Assembly (NCBI RefSeq): GCF_964340395.1
Contig: NC_135553.1
Span: forward strand, 14,609,001-14,673,000
DNA from: Glandiceps talaboti
Lineage: Eukaryota; Hemichordata; Enteropneusta; Spengelidae
Reading direction: 5' to 3'
Length of the DNA stretch: 64,000 nt
A program made the position numbers and the translations under genes. The notes beneath the pieces are model-generated. The model was not told where the DNA came from. It was given only the letters and a program-made list of their open reading frames with translations, and ran no database searches. Position 1 is the stretch's first letter, and every line of letters begins with the position of its first letter. Shown in pieces: positions 12,248-34,392 of this stretch.

Positions 12248-12514
12248 ATTTCATGATGCTCTTCTATGCGGAAGCAAGGTTGAGCCAGGAATCAAAGAAG
12301 GAGTTTGCTTTTTCCCCGAATTGTTACATCCAAAGAGTGTTGGAGAATTGAAACTGAAAAGCCGAGATCCTCTTGAGCCACCACTTATTGACCCCTGCTA
12401 TCTCGAAGATCCTGAGGATGTAGCTACCCTGATAAGGGTATGTAAATGGAGTTGTTTGCCTAATGAAAAACTCTAGTACGTGTAGCTGACCACAAGTATA
12501 AACGAATGTAATCG

Positions 12515-12905
12515 TTCTGAAATAGAAGCATGTTACTCTCAGATATTATTCCTCAATATTTTTCTTCGTTCAGGAAAAGGAAATACGAGTGACCTAAGGG
12601 GCCTTGTCACTACGGGTCGTGAGACGAATAATTGTCCTGAAAGCCTCGGAGAAGCATGTTATTCCTAGATATTATTCCTCTCTTTTTTTCTTCATTCAGA
12701 AAAAGGAAACACGAGTGACCTAAGGGGCCTTGTCACTACGGGTCGTGAGACAAGTATTCGTTCTGAAAGCCTCGGAGAAGCGTGTTACTCCTGGATATTA
12801 TTCCTCAATATTTTTCTTCGTTTACCAAAAGGAAATACGAGTGACCTAAGGAGCCTTGTCACTACGAGTAGTGACAAAACCCTTAGGTCGCTCGTATTTT
12901 ACGAC
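12515..12905. mobile_element. Three ~126-bp tandem copies of a palindromic MITE, ending in a foldback
   Basis: The unit contains cgagtgacctaagg (near 12586, 12712 and 12838) and ccttgtcactacg. After the third copy the sequence turns back as gtagtgacaaaacccttaggtc and ends tcgtatttt, so 12830-12900 is a hairpin with arms of about 33 bases. Related arms occur at 13110-13170 and 33831-33971. It lies in the intron before copy A exon 13. Confidence 0.6.
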
Positions 12906-13109
12906 TGAATGCAGAACATGGAATATGATTATACCATATATGATTATGCTAAGTTGAATGTGGATGCATACACTTGTGGTAATGCGTCACTACAACGTGC
13001 ATCTAAGTCCGTTGTTCTATGGAGTTCGACATATTACTGAAAATGTTCCATTATTGTCACAGATTTATCATACGATGGTCTTCTGCAGGTATGACTAGAC
13101 CTATGTTTT

Positions 13110-13175
13110 CTTCATAGCTGGAAAATACTCGCATGCGACCTAAGAGTTTTTGCCACTACTATTTTTCGACCCGCC
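13110..13175. repeat. Solitary arm of the GTGACCTAAGG MITE family
   Basis: The segment tggaaaatactcgcatgcga followed by cctaagagtttttgccact matches one arm of the 12.5-12.9 kb foldback with several mismatches. Confidence 0.4.
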
Positions 13176-14647
13176 GTGAAAAGGCCTCCTCAGATCATTC
13201 ATATTTTCATTGGCTTATCTGAACGAAGACATATACCGTATTAGCAAACAACGTTTAATTAACTTGTGTATTGAATAAATATCAAAGGATGTCTGTCGTA
13301 GAAAACATTGATATTATAATGTATTAAGTGATGTGTATTTGTTTTCCTTATTAACCATGAAATATCTTTCTTTCTTTCTTTCCTTCCAGGGAATTAGGTT
13401 TATCCAGAAATTATCAAACACAAAACCATGTAAGGAAATAGGGTGAGTGTCATGATGTTCATAAGAACAAAGAGTTTTCCTTTTACCATTCATTTATTCG
13501 TGTAAAATATGACGATTATGAAATCTAAATAAGAACACATATTTTCATAACTATGTTTTCCGTTACTCCCTTTGTGAAACTTCTTTTTGACTGTGTGAAT
13601 TCTGTCACTAATGCTGCAGTGTTTTTTCTGTGATAGGGTGACTCCTGCATATTATCAGTTTGAAAACTGCCCCCATGCGGTGGATAGTGATCAGTATTGG
13701 GAACATGTTATTCGACACATCACAATGACAGCTTTTCATGTTGTAGGAACTTGTAAAATGGGCGCCAAGGACGATCCAACAACGGTTGTAGACCCATCGC
13801 TTAGGTAACCAGAAACAGTTACATCATTTTTGTTGAACTAACATTAATAACAAACATCCAAAATGTTGACAAATACACACATCGCATTGATTGGGTTATA
13901 GTTCATTTTGAGTGTGAATGCAACAACGTCCATTTACCCCATGGCTTTCTATCTTCGTTGGTTGATCTTGACTATGTCTTCTTAACACAAGCCTAGGAAA
14001 AGGAATACAATATTTCACCTTATTGAGCGTTGATCAGAAAAAAGGCCCAAAATACCTACAGGGTTTTAAATCTACCCACAGTGTCAGGTGACGTCAGTAA
14101 GCGTCTCCACGTGACATGAATAGTAATGAATGGGCGTCGATAGACAGTGCCTGCCAATCAGAAATAAAAACACTTTCTAGTCAATGCAATCATTATCGCC
14201 ACATGACTTTGTAGTATAGAAGTAGGCTGACTTGTTATGTGAAATAATAATCTAATATGGGGTTTGAAAACTGAAGTATTGGGCAAACTGAGTCCTCGGA
14301 ACTTACTGAGGAGACATAGCCAAGGTCAACAATAGAAGATTTTAGGCTAACTTACTGATCATCCTCAAAAAAATGAGACTAAGTACAAACATATCCCCAT
14401 TGATGAATATAGTAAATCGTATTCCATATAGCATAAAGATCAAATATTTGTAATTAATGTGGATGACATTGAGGATAAGGACGTACTTCAATTATTCTTT
14501 CCTTTCCCTTTCTACAGGGTGCGAGGATTGGACAATGTCCGTGTAGTGGATGCATCTATCATGCCTCACCTACCTTCAGGAAATACAAACGCACCAACCA
14601 TAATGATTGCTGAAAAGGGAGCTGATATGATAATGAGGGACGTGTGA

Positions 14648-15590
14648 AACGTTTTCATTTGTGGTCTATCTCTGTAGTAGTAAAATATATTTGTAGATTG
14701 TTATTTAACCAGCCATTATGGTCATGTATATTTTCTTTCGTTCAGTTGGTGATGTTTACTTTACATCTAGGCTTAATGGTTACCATGACAACAAATGGCG
14801 ATGCTATGGTGATTCACAATACTGAGATATTCAATTTGTTTACACTTAAAAGTAACAATGATGATAAACTGATTTGATTTTCAAATAAAACTGGCATTGA
14901 GATGAATCTAAAATATGTTAATGGGCCCCTGTTGTTATATTCAGCACATTATACACCCTGCACCACAACAATTTGTATGAATATTTGACAAAAGTCAGAC
15001 TTCTAAGAACATGCAACAAACATACATACATACATACATACATACATACATACAGAACGTATACTGTTGTCTACTTAGTGTGTAGATTATGAAAGGCAAA
15101 ATAAAGATCTTAACATTAGAACAGACAGACTGACACACAGTGCACAAAATAATAACATCCCCATTGGAGTTCAAAACACAATTCTATTTAAAATAGGCTA
15201 ACTGACATCCACAAACTTCGCTGAAAACTTAACTTGATTTCATTTGGGTCACTGCTTCTTGAAATATGGGTGACATGCTTACAGACAGACTATACAGACA
15301 GACAGACAGTCGGTCAGGCAGGCAAGCAGACAGGCAGATCGACAGAGCTAGAGAGACAGACTGACAGTATAAAACAATAGCATCACAACCATTTCAATAG
15401 GAATACAAAAGCACAGGAACACAGAATAAGGAAAGTAATCAAGTATAAGCAATCATGACATTTCTGCTAGTTTCTTTAAATGCTAAATTTGACCTTGACG
15501 TTCAGGTTCTAATGGCAAAACAAGCCATTCCATATACTAAACAGATAGACAGACATTCATAACTTATAATGTAAAAGTTATATTACACTA
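14648..15590. other. Spacer after copy A; short-repeat rich, no gene seen
   Basis: Contains the probable polyadenylation signal of copy A (AATAAA at 14884), a (CATA)n run at about 15020-15053 and short GACA/CAGA-rich stretches at 15120-15370. No supported open frame or RNA gene. Confidence 0.6.
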
Positions 15591-15929
15591 TGGAAAACAA
15601 ACTATTGGCAAACTAAGTAAAGATAGATACAAACTAATTGTTGGTAGATTAGACTTAAGTGATGGTGATATCGGTGCCCTGAGTGGGTTCAAAGTGTCAC
15701 CATTTGAGGAAATTGGCTATCACAGACGCAACCTTATATTGTGTGTGTAATTACATCAACGTCCATTAGTACTTTACTATAGTTATATTTTTGTTTTTTG
15801 GTTTGTCGTGAAATGTGCCAAGGATAAGGACTTGTCTATGGTCATGTGTAAATCCAGGCGCTACAAGCAAAATGACTGATGGTGGTACCCCAAAAGTAAA
15901 CTTTTTACTGATGTATGGCATATACAACA

Positions 15930-15990
15930 TACAAGATACAAGATACAAGAAAACTTTATTATCCCACGTAGAGAAATTACGGTGACGTAT
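15930..15990 (-). mobile_element. 3' tail of a CR1/L2-type non-LTR retrotransposon or derived SINE
   Basis: AGATACA repeats lead into actttattatcccacgtag and agaaatta. The same tail (actttattcatcccacgag, ggaaatt) with CAGAAT repeats occurs at 50861-50916. Short 3' tandem repeats next to a conserved TTTATT..CCCACG..GAAATT block are known for CR1/L2-like elements. Only the terminus is visible. Confidence 0.45.
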
Positions 15991-16036
15991 TAAAATAAAC
16001 ATACAATAAATACAACATAAAATATAACTCCGCTCC

Positions 16037-16066
16037 CCCAAAAAACAAACAAACAAACAAACAAAC

Positions 16067-16099
<33 letters not shown>

Positions 16100-16100
16100 C
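16037..16100. repeat. (AAAC)n-(AAC)n microsatellite
   Basis: About seven AAAC units followed by about ten AAC units, adjacent to the retrotransposon tail at 15930-15990. It produces artefactual polyCys/polyVal frames on the minus strand. Confidence 0.9.
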
Positions 16101-16615
16101 CATCGGACAAAAAGGGCAGAAAAATATATAGTTGGGTAATACTCCTAGAAAACGTATTTTATCTGAGTAAAATGGGTGGAAAAGGACAGATAACATTCAG
16201 TCTAGTATGAAGATTCATCATGTCGGGCAATTTCGTATAACCTCGCCGAAAGAGTGTATTTTTTACCCTTTTTATACCGTATTGGTAAATAAGGGCAACA
16301 CTTCAAACGTACTGACTCTTTCAAAATGAAAACAAAATACAAGAAAAAGTATGATACCCCGTTACCACTCTGAAGTCATCAAAGTCAGCCAGAACAAGAT
16401 AAAAAGTCACATGATTTGTGACAAACACTGTATCGGCCAGGTTAGGTAAAAATAGCTGTATTTTGGGATGGTGAGAATGTCACAATGGAAACCTTCGTGT
16501 CTTGACAACACTGACTTTTGATACAGCGACAGTGACGCGGTTATAATAACGTGTGTGTGGTAGAAATGTGTGCTTTGTGTCTGTTTAGTATGAGTGGTAT
16601 GTATGATGTATGCGC

Positions 16616-16690
16616 TGTGTATGTATGTATGTATGTATGTATGTATGTATGTATGTATGTATGTATGTGTGTGTGTGTGGGGGGGGGAGA
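16616..16690. repeat. (GTAT)n and G-run microsatellite
   Basis: About 13 GTAT units, then (GT)n and a run of nine G. It sits upstream of the first exon at 16931; the duplicate has GCGG/GCGT repeats near the same place. Confidence 0.9.
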
Positions 16691-16930
16691 GGGTGTGTTT
16701 ATGTGTGCACGCGCGCACGTGTGTTTGTGGTGGTTCAAAGTGCTAAACTTACAGCACAATCTCGAAATTGTGTACATCTTGACATATGACCTGGTCTACC
16801 TATTAAACGATCCAGTGGTCTAAACTATTGTGACTGTCCTCAAAGAAGACAGCATTGTTATCATGCCCTCACGACCTGCAACGCACACTTCTTCAGCTGA
16901 CCGAAACCAGTCACATCTCTACCTGTAGCA

Positions 16931-17131
16931 ATGGCAGACGATGGAAGCAAGTACGACTATATTATAATCGGAGCTGGTAGTGCTGGATGTGTCCTGGCAA
17001 ATCGTTTGTCGGAAGATGAGAACACAACTGTGTTGGTGATAGAAGCAGGTCCTGAGGATACAAAACCGGCTATTCAGGATGCCCCCGCAAACATAGCGCT
17101 ACTAGGGACTGACATTGACTGGGGTTACACG
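16931..17131 (+). CDS. Orphan GMC first exon (alternative first exon of gene B or relic)
   Basis: This 201-bp exon begins with ATG and ends at a strong donor (ACG then gtgagc), phase 0. It encodes 67 residues starting [20 protein letters not shown], the Rossmann GxGxxG FAD-binding segment. It is almost identical to gene B exon 1 (18706-18909) but one codon shorter and with different residues near the end (ANIALLG against ADLGALQG). No second exon lies before 18706, so it could splice only to gene B exon 2 at 20943, and the phase fits. Its upstream region is co-duplicated. It may be a true alternative first exon with its own promoter, or the stump of a copy whose other exons were lost. Confidence 0.8.
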
Positions 17132-17369
17132 GTGAGCGGCAAACTATCTTACCTAGTTGTTTAAGCACACGAGTATATTAAGTTAATGTGGCTCTCCATT
17201 TCAATGACACTGGCATCGCCCTGGTTTGAGTGTGAGTACAGGTGTACATGTATATGTGAAAATAATAAGCTAGCGATGAGTATGCAGTTGCTCATCAGAC
17301 GCCTCGCTGTATGTCATTTATTTAACCCTTTACAACTCGAATTTCAAAGAAGTATTCCAAGTTAACCCT

Positions 17370-17848
17370 TAGGCCTAAAAAAAATTGTTTGGTTCCAGTT
17401 ACCTGATCCCGCCTAGTTTTTCACTGCCGACCAAACATTTCTTTTTATGTATTCGAGAGAAAAAAAAATAAAATCGCGAAAATTTTGAATTTTCGCGATT
17501 ACGCTCGATATTAGAATAAGTGGGGTAGGTAGATTTTTTATTTTATTTTTATTTTATTTTTTTTATGTGTGAGTGTCTAGTTCAGGTGGTTATGTTTTCC
17601 GTTGTTTTCCAAATGGTCTCTGTGTTATTGGTTTCTTCCCATCAGATGTACAGCCATTACAGATTGGAAGAACAGTTTTATATTGTCTTTACGTTTATGT
17701 CAGTTTCCGCATCCACTATTACTAGCGACACTTCAAAAGTTTTCGCGATTTTATTATTTTTTCTCGAATATGAAAAACAAAGTTTAGAGTCGGCAGTGAA
17801 AAACTAGATGGGGTCGGTTAACCTGAACCAAACAATTGTTTAGGCCTT
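17370..17848. mobile_element. TIR element (family TTAGGCCTAA), copy 1
   Basis: The left end TTAGGCCTAAAAAAAATTG, continuing ttggttccagttacctgatc, is mirrored at the right end by cggttaacctgaaccaaaca and attgtttaggcc. Inverted arms extend about 65 bp, including ctagtttttcactgccgacc against ggtcggcagtgaaaaactag. A second, shorter copy lies at 29698-30105. Interior frames of 60-80 codons share no transposase features. It separates the two first exons of gene B. Confidence 0.7.
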
Positions 17849-18368
17849 ACAGACAGAGATTTTCAAAGCTAAATAAGCCGTATAATACAAAAGTAACTAC
17901 AGTATGCAGGAAAACAAGCTATTGGCAAACTAAGATAGACACAAACTAATTGTTGTTGATTTGGTAGATTACACTGGTGTTTGATAGTATCAGTGCCTTG
18001 GTTGAGTGGATATAATCAACTCTGTATTGTAAACACTGAGGGGGGTTGAATGCGCCACCACTTGTTAAAAGTGTCTGTAAGTGATACTTAAGTTTGTGTT
18101 TGACATAACAAGCGTATGGTAACGAAGAAGGACCTTTCTGTGGCATGTTTAAATTGCTGCAAATAAATGACTTGAAGTAATTGTGACATACTCTATGTCA
18201 TCGTAGTCAGACAGAACCAAGATAAAAAATACCTTTTACAACAAGAACTGTATCGGTGAGGTTGGGTGAAATTACTGTATTTCGTGATGATGAGTAGGAT
18301 GTCACAATGAAACCTTACATCTTGATGACACGGACTTTTGCTTAGCAACAGTTGTTTGTGTAAATAAC

Positions 18369-18400
18369 ACGCGCGGGCGGGCGGGCGGGCGGGCGGGCGG

Positions 18401-18443
<43 letters not shown>

Positions 18444-18455
18444 TGTGTGTGTGTG
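18369..18455. repeat. (GCGG)n-(GCGT)n-(GT)n microsatellite
   Basis: An unusually G/C-rich simple repeat in an AT-rich region, ending a few bases before a TATAAA sequence and about 250 bp upstream of gene B exon 1. Confidence 0.9.
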
Positions 18456-18705
18456 AAGTATAAATGTACGTTTTATGTATGCTTAGTATAGGTTCAATGT
18501 ATGCTCATGCATGTGTAAAGGAATTTACCACAGTCTCAGTAGTCTATACATATAACCCGACCCTCCTATCAAACGACCCGGTGATCTACACTATAGACAG
18601 TACAGTGACCGTCCTCAAAGGAAACAACAATGTTTTCATGACCTCCGACTTGTGACGTAGAATGTTTCAGCTGACCGAAACCAGTCATCTCTACCAGTAG
18701 CAATC

Positions 18706-31185
<12,480 letters not shown>

Positions 31186-32630
31186 ACATGTATCTACAGA
31201 AATATCATTTCTCTAAGATTTCTCTTCGGCAATGTATCATTTTGCAATACTTCTACCAACACCTACATCTCTGCATTAAAAGATGACATTCTTGTTAATG
31301 TATTGCGTTGTCTTTGGACGAAAGTTCAAAATAGCTGGGTAAACTATTCATGTGCCAGTGATAAAACGGTCGGAAACGAGCATATTTGCCGATTCAGTAC
31401 TGCATATAACTTGTCTTGCGTGGAATGAGCTTGGTTACCGGCTGACAGCATGCATTTTGGTATCTCTTTATACTGTGACTGCCACGTATTCTTGCGTGGA
31501 TCGTTGGTTGTCGTCAAAATGTCTGTATGTCCAAGTACTACTACGGAAATTGAGCTATGATAGGCAAAATAAGACATACACAAACTACAACTAATGTTGT
31601 GTAATGAGTGTCTCTGATAGCAATATTTGCTCGTATGACCACATATTTGACCATATTTAGTGTTAAAATTATCTTGATTACAAGGTGAAAACATCCACAA
31701 ACCAAGGCACAGCTATCACCCATTCGTATGATCTTTCACATGCAAGAACGGTAGTTTTAGGTTGTGTCAAAGTTTACATAGAGCTGAATGGTTTTCTGTA
31801 GTAGTAAATGATGTCGGAGTGTACATTTCGGCCATGACAACAGCTTCAATAGTCGAGTCACCCACATATTCTTTCAAAACGTCGTTAAATGATTACGTAA
31901 AATGGGATATAGAATGGCAAACCTGAATGCTAAGCTATCAGCCACTCGTGTGATCTATCACATGCAAGAACAGTAGTAGTTTAAGGTTGCGTCAAAGTTT
32001 ACACAGCTTGTTTTCCGTAGTAGTAATAAATGATTGTCACATAGTATATTTCAGTCATCATGAAAACAGCTTTCAAAAAGTCTTTCAAAACGTCGACATA
32101 AATTAGGATACAGAATGGCGAACCTGAATGTAAAGTTCAAAAATAGTTACCTGTGGACCCAGATGACAAGTTTTTCATATAACTGACGTAAAACCGTCAC
32201 CTGTACTAGGCATGTTTTACCGCGTTTTAGTAAATGACAAGCCAATATAGTGATTCAACAGTTTAATACAAAAATCGAAGTACTGCTGCTTTTGCGTAAA
32301 TGTATTACAGAACGATCGGAAGTAGACGCCATACCGACGCTCAAGTCAGAAAAGTAACATTCAGTTTTTCCCCGGGCACTCCGGTTTCCTCCTGCATTGA
32401 CACTGACTATCCAGTATAAATAAAAATTATCATATCGTTATAATATAATTAAAGAATTGTTTATCTATCATTTATTTCATAAATCTTTACATTCCAAGAC
32501 ATGATTAAAGGAATTTGAAGGTTTCAAACTTTTGCTTGAAGGCTATAGTGTGCAATAAATGAACAAAACACAAAGTTCTTTCTGGAAACTTAAAGAGTGT
32601 GAACATAATTATCGAGAGTACTAGTACATA
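31186..32630. other. Spacer between convergent GMC gene B and HYKK-like gene
   Basis: Contains the probable gene B poly(A) signal (ATTAAA at 31275) and a ~220-bp imperfect tandem duplication at about 31707-32135 (shared cacatgcaagaac, gcgtcaaagtttac, tctttcaaaacgtcg). No supported gene or RNA. Confidence 0.6.
31707..32135. repeat. ~220-bp imperfect tandem duplication
   Basis: The blocks tgatctttcacatgcaagaa, gtcaaagtttaca, ccgtagtagtaa(t) and cctgaatg occur twice in order, at about 31728-31932 and 31951-32132. Confidence 0.6.
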
Positions 32631-32636
32631 ATATAT

Positions 32637-33342
32637 CACAGGGAACCTTGTACGTCCTAGCACTAGGATGTGCACATCCTAGTGCTAGGAAGAAAAGCAC
32701 AGCTATGTACCAGCTGTGTGCCTTACAGTCCCGTTACAGGGTATATTTTTCCACAGCCCTGGTATAATGTTGTGAAAAATATATCTGTTGCATGGATGTG
32801 GAATACCGCCCCTGTCCCATGACAGTTTTGCACATCCCAGTACCACAGCTGTGTACTGCATACCTAGCACACAGTTGTGCACATGCATGTAACAGCTGTG
32901 GTGGAATAATACCCTGTAGCAACCCTTTTGTTCATATCTGACTAGCATTGCTAACATGGCTGTGGTACATGGCTGTGGAAAATATTTATGTTACAACTAT
33001 GCTACCATAGCTGGTACATGGCTGTGGGAAATACATGTACCTATGTTACAGCTATGTTAACATAGCAGGTACATGGCTGTGGGAAAAAAGCTCTTGTACA
33101 TGGATGTTGTAAAAACCTATGCTGCATTGCTATTTTTCACATCCATGTTACATTGTTGGCATACCAGTTACACATCTGTCAAACCTAGGTACGTTACACC
33201 TAGTGTGTTGGCCAGAGCTGTTAAGGGATATTGTGCACATAGCCGGTACAGTCCCCGTGGCTCCACTGAGCCGGTACAGCTATGTGCACAACCCTGTCCT
33301 AGGTATGTGAATGTGACAGGGGTGTACAAGGTTCCCTGTGTA
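32637..33342. mobile_element. ~706-bp palindrome-rich element with 17-bp perfect TIRs
   Basis: CACAGGGAACCTTGTAC at 32637-32653 is repeated exactly in reverse complement at about 33326-33342. Directly inside the left arm is a perfect 36-bp palindrome (32655-32690). The interior is full of short cagctgtg, ggtacatggctgtgg and catagc motifs on both strands. The open frames (63-99 codons) follow the repeats and have no recognisable domain. A looser relative may occur 3' of genes C and D. No clear target duplication. Confidence 0.6.
32655..32690. repeat. Perfect 36-bp palindrome
   Basis: The half-site TCCTAGCACTAGGATGTG is followed without spacer by its exact reverse complement. Each half contains a smaller near-palindrome (CCTAGCACTAGG). 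Confidence 0.9.
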
Positions 33343-33830
33343 CTGATGATTATTGGTAAACGCTTTCATTGAAAGTTTTTTTAATAACCATAAAAATTAT
33401 ATAAAAATGCTGTCTTAAAGTATTGGTACACTAACATATGTGTGGTATGCTTAAATCATATTACTCACTCTGTTGAAAATATAAAATGTACAAATAACTG
33501 AAACAAAAAAAAACATTTTCTGAAATCGTTTGTGTATCTAAGATATACAGGAATATTATGTTTGTTAATGATATATGAACAGTTGGTAGCAACTTTGTTA
33601 GTTGCTGAACATTATTCAACATGTATAATACCATGCATAGCCAGGTTAAACAAAAAATATGGGCTATATATACTCCGGTTGTTCTACGTCATGACAACGC
33701 GCGTCTATGGCATAACAATGAGTGTCTACGTCATTGGTTCTGTTGTGTTCGAAATATGAGTCAAAACGCTCAAAATATATTCCTGGCGCTGATATAATTA
33801 TGTTATTTTCCAATATTTTTCTTCACTCAG

Positions 33831-33971
33831 CCGGAAAATACTAGTGATCTTTAGGTCATGGTATAATACACGAAATGAACACGTGTATAGTATAATACAC
33901 TAAATGAACACGTACATGGTATAATACACAATGATGACCTTTAGGTCACGAGCATTTTCCTTAGCTGAATG
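33831..33971. mobile_element. Foldback MITE of the GTGACCTAAGG family
   Basis: The left arm ggaaaatactagtgatcttt then aggtcatg is mirrored by catgacctttaggtcacgag-like sequence and cattttcc at the right. Arms of about 30 bases flank tandem copies of ataatacac...aaatgaacacgt. Same family as 12515-12905. Confidence 0.55.
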
Positions 33972-34392
33972 GTATCGTTATCATTATTTTGTAATTTGAT
34001 AGCCAATCTCTAATATTTGTTGATGTCTCTTCAGCATCGTAAAGGACGTATGTACTACAATGGGTTGTCATAACCCATATTGATGTTAGATGATCTTCTT
34101 AAGAACACTATAATTTAAATCATACCTTTTAATGATAACTATGGATTTTCCCTGTCAAACTGAGAAACGTTTAAGTCGTTTGGGGAAAATACCATCAAAT
34201 ACAGAATCAGGAATCAACAAAAAAAAGAGCAATTTCTATGTTCATTGTCATTGTTCTAATAACGTATACAGTAATTCACCATACTCTAGCTGGGGCGACT
34301 GGAAGTAACGGGCACCACCGGTAAGTTTGAGTAATTGAGATGACAATGGCAGAGGTATGAACTGAAAACAGTGCCCTCCGGTTAATAATGTG

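Larger units (their letters stand above)
9659..14647 (+). pseudogene. GMC oxidoreductase copy A, missing exons 1-2 and 8-11
   Basis: Nine plus-strand exons match the sister gene B in length and phase: 9659-9804, 10061-10161, 10441-10490, 10776-10901, 11187-11303, 12248-12437, 13390-13442, 13637-13804 and 14518-14647 (TGA). They encode VLGGSGSINAMQYVRG (GMC signature 1), VILSAGSIASPQ, and the C-terminal domain with catalytic His ([10 protein letters not shown]) and Asn (PSGNTNAPT). The FAD-binding exons 1-2 and the block equivalent to exons 8-11 are absent. Joining exon 7 (phase 0) to exon 12 (phase 2) would shift the frame. Each remaining exon is open with good splice sites, so the loss is recent or an assembly gap. 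A likely AATAAA lies at 14884. Confidence 0.87.
15590..17320 (+). repeat. Upstream copy of the duplicated promoter/first-exon unit
   Basis: Starting at aaacaaactattggcaaact, this stretch parallels 17905-19260 in order: the same noncoding blocks (gtatcgg...aggtt, gatgtcacaatg-like), a simple repeat, the first exon, and the downstream block ending catttatttaaccctttac. Indels, mostly simple repeats and inserted elements, reduce the offset from 2.3 kb to about 1.78 kb at the ATG. It is a tandem duplication including regulatory sequence. Confidence 0.75.

Noticed and set aside
33073-33372. 99-codon frame at 33.1-33.4 kb
   Set aside because: It tracks the internal repeats and right end of the 32.6-33.3 kb inverted-repeat element and has no protein-like features.
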